Source: Utricularia gibba
Taxonomy: Eukaryota; Streptophyta; Magnoliopsida; Lamiales; Lentibulariaceae
Length of the DNA stretch: 64,000 nucleotides
Direction of reading: 5' to 3'
Assembly (NCBI GenBank): GCA_002189035.1
Contig: NEEC01000029.1
Coordinates: 372,001-436,000, forward strand
Position 1 is the stretch's first letter, and each line of letters starts with the position of its first letter. A model generated the notes under the pieces. That model was given only the letters and a program-made list of their open reading frames with translations. It did no database searches and was not told the DNA's origin. The translations under genes and the position numbers were made by a program. Positions 59,046 to 64,000 of this stretch are shown piece after piece.

Positions 59046-61839
59046 ATGGGTCTTCAAAATCCAGATTGGTTGCCAGCAGGTTGGAAAATTGAAGTCAAGA
59101 CTCGTAGTTGTGGAGGCCGTCGTGATAAGGTTTCTTTCTTTTTTTGTAATCATGTTATTCCTGTTGTTTGCACCTTTCCGTGTTTGTTGATGGAAAATTA
59201 ATTCTGTGGGAGAAGAAATGGGGTGTGTGGATCGCTGTCTGCATGACGTTAAGGACCTTGTTTTTATACAATTTATCGACATTCCGCTCTCTCATGGGGT
59301 TAGGGATTGAAGTGAAAAGTCAGACGATTCCTTCAATGAGAGGAATTTTACTCAAGTACAAGGCTCTGAACAAAAATGAGCCCAGTGCCTCAGTGAATAA
59401 GCAGCAATTTTTTACCGAAAAATCTCATCTTGTTTCCAAGCATGAACTAGGAATGGGCTAACGTGTCGGTCATAAAAATGTAAATTTGAAATTGGCGCAG
59501 TAATCCTGAGGGATCTCTACTATGGGAGCATGCGTAGCAGTGGTTCTTCTTTAGTTCTGTACATCATTTGCACAGCTTGGTTTTCTATGGGAAAAGTTTC
59601 ATGTGTCCGCACATTGGGTCATTGAATTTGTGCGGAGCCTACCTTCAGCGCTTCACTAGTTTTCCTGTTTTTCTTCTAGTATTACGTGTGCCCCGCCCCA
59701 CAAATGGATTGAAGTTGAAGTCCCAGCCTGAAGTTCTTCGATATCTCAATAGCTCGGGAAAATGTCAAACACCCATTAAGATTAAACAAGAAAATGCGAA
59801 GAAGGTTAACATCGCCCATTTCCCAAGTTTAGTTCCTTGTGTTTTAGCAGTGTGACCTTGGACCATTGCCCAGTACCTTGTATTGTATCTGGCGTCAGTG
59901 CTTCAATGTCATTCAACGTTGTAGGTTGGCGAAAAAAAGACAGTGGCTGATTTACCTGCGGCATGGATCAAGGAATTCAGAACAACAAGGAAGCGTGGCC
60001 ACAAGGCCAGAAGAGATCCGGTGCATATTCCTTTCTTTCTTTTTATGTTCCGTGCAATCTTTTTAATGCATCATGTTGGTTGTATTTCTTCTTGCAGCAT
60101 AATATCCATCCTGTCGGTGGGCATAGTTTCCGCTCAATCCCTGGAGACATGCACCACCTGCATTCTAAACTTGGAAAGATCAAGAAACTAAAAGATGAAG
60201 TGCATGTAAGTGCCGACTATTGGTTTCATTGTTCCTCATATCTCCTTTACACATTTGCTACTTCTAGTCATCTGCGAAGGCGAAACCACAGGCGTCACGC
60301 AACAAGAAAAATTATAGAAATCTATCCAACATCATGAAGTCAGGTTCTGATTTTTCGTTTTTATATTTCTTTATTGTCACTTCTTCAATTGGCTCATCAA
60401 TGTCCTTTTGTCAACTAGTCTTAGCAAGGTTTAGTTTTTCAAGGTCGGTATTGTTCGTTTATGAACCAGGGAAGAGGGTTGCAGATCGGGTGACTAGATC
60501 TCAGGAGAAAATCATGAATGTGGAGGATGACGAACAATTAGAGAAAAATGGAGATGATATTTCTCTAGAATGTGATCTCTCTAATAATCTGCAATTCTCA
60601 CTCAATGGAGTGAAACAAGAAGTTGATAATCTGCAAGTCATGAAAGTTGTGCGGAACCGGCTAGATGTTAGTGCAATATTGGATCGCAGACTGAAATCAG
60701 GTGCGCAATGATATCATTGTTAAGATTTGCATGGAAGGCATTGCAAATGGTCCTGCTGACACTATGAGCTCGGCACCTGCAGGATCAAAGGCAGCTGACT
60801 TGAAAACTGCAGATTTTATTTATGTGAAGCGGAGAAGCATCGAAAAGGAGCCCATGCATGCAAACCTTCCGGATAAGCAGCCTGAGGTAAATGAAGAGAA
60901 AGACCAAAGATATGGAAGAAGGAGAAGCAGAAGGTTGCATGAAGGCAACTTGAAGCAACATCAATCCATACATTCAGGTGCGTATCATATTCAATTGGGA
61001 TTCGACGATTTTTATGGAAATCTAGGACATACATCTGAGATTTTGATGTAATTATTTTCGCAAGATCAGAAAATGATGATGCAAAAGAAAGTTCCCAAAT
61101 CCTCCCAGAAATAGAAAGTCATCTTGGCGGAGAAGGAAATGAGCTATCCAATCTTAAACGGGAAAAAAGGTCAAGGGGCAAATGCTTTGCAAATGAATCG
61201 TTCTTTGGTAATCCAAAAAGATTAGCAGTTCTCATGGTTAGTTCTTCTGTGGAGCCACAATCCAGCAAGGAAGCCAGGGGAGATAAAGGAAAAGCAGATG
61301 AAGAAGGTATTGGTAGTAGACCCGGATCCTCATATGAGCCAGGGATCAGCGACCGCAGAAATCCTTCAGCAGAAAGGAACGGAAACCCGTCAGATCATGA
61401 GATGGGGGGCTCCGATGTGGTGGGAGATGTTCCATTTCCCGAAGGGGACAGAAATGTTGTCGATGCAACACCAAGCAGAAGCGAGAAGCAAGAAATATCC
61501 TCCTCATCGCCGTCGGTGTTGAAGGATCTGCTGATGGATCCATGCATAGAATTTGCAGTTAAAACTCTAACTGGAGCTATTACGATCGAAGATGTGAGGA
61601 ATATTGAAAGCAGCCTGATATTAGCGTATCCTTCAGCTTGCTCCTCCAGGTCCATGACTCCGTCAGGCGACATTTGGTCTGATCCTTGTTTTGAGTTCGC
61701 CGTCAAAACGCTCACTGGCGAACTCCCAATGGAGTGTGGATCAAAGCCCCAGGCTTCTTTCCATCAGTCAATGTTATCACCTAGGATCACGAGGTGCAGC
61801 AGCGGCATCAACAACGTCAGCTCCTCAAACCACTCATGA
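59046..61839 (+). CDS. MBD13: Methyl-CpG-binding-domain protein (MBD13-like), one-base frameshift in exon 2
   Basis: Eight exons: 59046-59129, 59680-59804, 59925-60020, 60098-60205, 60268-60343, 60470-60700, 60783-60977 and 61070-61839. With one base restored they give 561 residues. Two MBD-like modules are visible. The first reads DWLPAGWKIEVKTRS and KSQPEVLRYLNSSG. The second reads LPAAWIKEFRTTRKRGHK and HPVGGHSFRSIPGDM. A long charged region with basic patches (RYGRRRSRRLHEG) follows. Near the C-terminus DPCIEFAVKTLTGAI and DPCFEFAVKTLTGEL repeat the same motif. MBD proteins bind methylated or unmethylated CpG DNA in chromatin; the first domain's key residues were not examined. Exon 2 lacks one base in the C tract at 59691-59699. 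The symbol is a best guess. Exons 5-7 rest on splice sites rather than family matches. Confidence 0.8.
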
Positions 61840-62601
61840 AGACCACAGCAAGGCGTGAAGCGTAGTAGTATCCTCAATGAGTCTCTGTGAGCGGGGGAAC
61901 TTTTCATGTTCACGGTATTTCCTAATACTTTAAGCTTTTGAGTGGTCTCTGATGGTCGTGGCCCAGCATCTATGAGCCTTTTAATCAGTATTACACACAA
62001 CTACATATAACTGAAGCCGGAAGAGAGGTTTGTTTGTTTTCCGGTTAAGATCAAAAAAAGGACGCAGACCGTGAAATCTTTTACCAGCTTTTGCTGCACA
62101 CTTGTCAAATGATAATACATATATATATATGTATGGCGGCCAACAACAGGGAGCTGCTGCTGCTGCTGTTATCGTCTCGAGTGGGCTGCATCCACACAAT
62201 GACTATACCACACTAAGATATACTAGACACCAGGTGGCAGCAATGTTTTCAACGAGGCCTGATACCACATGTACAAGACTTGAGTATTGGGGGATGGGAT
62301 CCATTGAAACAAAAATTACATGTGCGAGAGCGAGACTGACTGAGCCTGAGGGTAAATTAGAGAAAAAAGGGGGCCCACTCCCGGAAAGGGACGCGACACT
62401 GCCCCGGTATGTCCCTCCCCCTCCCTCTACTCTGGGACTCTGGAGTCTAAAAAGCCAAAAAAGAGAAAAATAAAAAAAGGGCAGTCAGGCCCCACTCCCA
62501 GCCGGAAAGACGGCTGATCCGCCGTAGCGCCGGTCGCCGTATTCCCACCCCGTTTAAAGAGCTCCTATCCTTCTCCCCTATCCATCTCGTAGTCCCAAAC
62601 C

Positions 62602-62627
62602 GGCTCGGCTCGACTCGACTCGACTCG
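62602..62627 (+). repeat. Pentanucleotide microsatellite (CGGCT, then CGACT)
   Basis: Several five-base units are seen directly; the first copies read CGGCT and the later ones CGACT. Confidence 0.7.
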
Positions 62628-63672
62628 TGTTAAAGACATCGGGAGGGAAGATGGGCATCGAGTCTTTGATAATTCATACTTCCCTGATCATGTCTGACGC
62701 ATCCTAGCCCCACCCGATTCTTGTTCTCTAACGCAGTATCCTTCTGGAAAAATGCATCATATCTTATTAACAGACAACACCCAACGATTCTTTTGATTGT
62801 ACAGTAATCAAGCTGCAGATCTTCCCTCTTTCCTTCAAACAAGGAGAAAAAAAAAAAAAGAATCCAATCCAGATCAGATCAGATCAGATGAGGTCGGATG
62901 AGCGAGTGACTGATGACAAAGATAATAATAAATTCCACTAAGAAGCAAACGTAGCCAGGTAGGGCGGAGGACATTATAACCAACGGCTAAATTATGTAAT
63001 GTACAGGATTTTTTTAATTATTTTGATGGCAGGGCAGGGGCGAAGCTTCAAAAAAAAAAACTGAATAATAGTTAAGAGGAGTAGGCCCCATCCGGGGAAA
63101 GGAGAAGAGTAAAATAAATAGGTACAGGCATAGGGTGTAGGTATAGCTTAATTATGCATATCATAATTGAAAGAAATTTTAAATACAAAGGAACCCCTCA
63201 AACCCAAGTTTCGAAAATGACATGCTCGTTCGGTCGCACCTGCCTACGTACAATGCACATACATACATGCAGCTGTGTCATCTCTTCTCGTGATGTATCA
63301 TTTCTCTACTCATTCCAATAAAATAATAATCCCACATTCGACTAACCAATAACGGGTCACGACTGCCCTTCCTTTAATGCCTTGCAGCAAAATGGGAAGG
63401 TACAACAGCAGCAGCTAAGGCTAGCTTGCTAGCTGTCTCATGCTGCATGATTCTGGTTCTGGCCGGCCTGGTATCGAATAAATTAACTGATATTCTGGGG
63501 CACTGGACTGGAGGCCTAGTGTCTGTGACCTGATGCGAGCCACGAAATTTCCCTTTCCTGGCAATACAAAATTCCTTCCCTTCAACCTGTGCCCCCAGTG
63601 CAGTCCGCTGGTTCCTCGACTCTGTATTTTCCTTTTTCACTTTTTGTGTGGGTGTTTTGACTTTTATACCCA

Positions 63673-63697
63673 ACTGGACTGGACTGGACTGGACTGG
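63673..63697 (+). repeat. GGACT pentanucleotide microsatellite
   Basis: About four to five GGACT units are seen directly. Confidence 0.8.
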
Positions 63698-64000
63698 GTG
63701 AATCAAAGCAACCTGCTTTCTCGCTCACCACCACCTGCTTTCTTCTTCTCAGTCTCATTTTATCTTCTTGTATGTGGGGGGTGATTTAGAAATCTGGCCA
63801 CTGTATGTAGGTGCACTTGCACATGTCTAGCAGCTGCTAATGCTGCCCACTCTTAGGACTACATCATGAATTTGACTTGACTACATGGCCAAAGGAAGTT
63901 AAGGGCGGGCAGCACCATTATCTCTCTGGATTATGCTGCTGCTATTACGACCGACCTATTTCCATCCAAAATACATCCCGAGAACCATTCTTGTATCGCG

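Larger units (their letters stand above)
61840..64000. other. Terminal intergenic region, repeat-rich
   Basis: No gene is supported. It contains short simple repeats: ATAT at about 62118-62130, CGACT units at 62602-62627, GATCA units at 62870-62889 and GGACT units at 63673-63697, plus poly(A) tracts. It may hold the promoter of a gene beyond the window. Confidence 0.5.

Overview
This is nuclear DNA of a flowering plant, most likely a eudicot with a compact genome. Genes are split by short introns (often 80-150 bp, with GT or GC donors and AG acceptors). Nearly every protein is plant-type: BAHD acyltransferase, pTAC7, CBL, BOBBER, plastid pyruvate kinase, trithorax-like ATX. About 18 genes and one decayed gene copy fit in 64 kb. 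I see no prokaryotic operon, CRISPR array, recognisable transposon or rRNA, and no previously undescribed multi-gene system.

Layout, left to right. 1-8.2 kb: the 3' part of a CID-type RNA-binding protein (+), a large coiled-coil protein of unknown function (-), and a ubiquitin-eL40 fusion gene (-). 9.2-20.2 kb: a BCS1-type AAA-ATPase (+), a WD40 protein (+), then pTAC7 (-) and a TPR protein (+) sharing a 332-bp divergent promoter. 20.4-28.9 kb: ABI-like protein of the SCAR/WAVE complex (-), a long coiled-coil protein (-), and a CBL4/SOS3-like calcium sensor (+). 29.2-39.9 kb: the NudC-domain protein BOBBER (+), a CCT-motif protein (+), and an ATX3/5-type histone methyltransferase (-) converging on it. 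40-45.8 kb: a repeat-rich gene-poor stretch with a decayed polypyrimidine-tract-binding protein gene (-), then a BAHD acyltransferase (+). 46.4-54 kb: plastid pyruvate kinase (-) and an F-box gene (+) diverging from a shared upstream region, then an ABCG half-transporter (+). 55.6-61.8 kb: a MEKK-like gene whose kinase signatures are degenerate (+) and a methyl-CpG-binding-domain protein (+). The last 2 kb has no gene I can support.

Two things stand out. First, six genes are interrupted by seven single-base deletions, all at or beside G/C tracts: eL40, AAA-ATPase, BOBBER, ATX, ABCG (two) and MBD. Adding one base back at each site brings every reading frame back into register through all exons, so I think these are mostly consensus errors of the assembly rather than seven independent pseudogenes. 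Second, the MEKK-like gene keeps an intact ten-exon frame although the glycine loop, the alpha-C glutamate, the HRD arginine and the DFG aspartate are changed. That suggests a structural pseudokinase.

From memory of Arabidopsis locus names, the order matches two segments of chromosome 5 (around At5g24270-24440 and At5g52230-53500) merged into one, as expected if Arabidopsis lost alternate copies after duplication of an ancestral block. Most genes are housekeeping or regulatory and do not form one pathway. What they share is promoters carrying TGGGCC/TGGGCT (site II) and AAACCCTA (telo-box) motifs.
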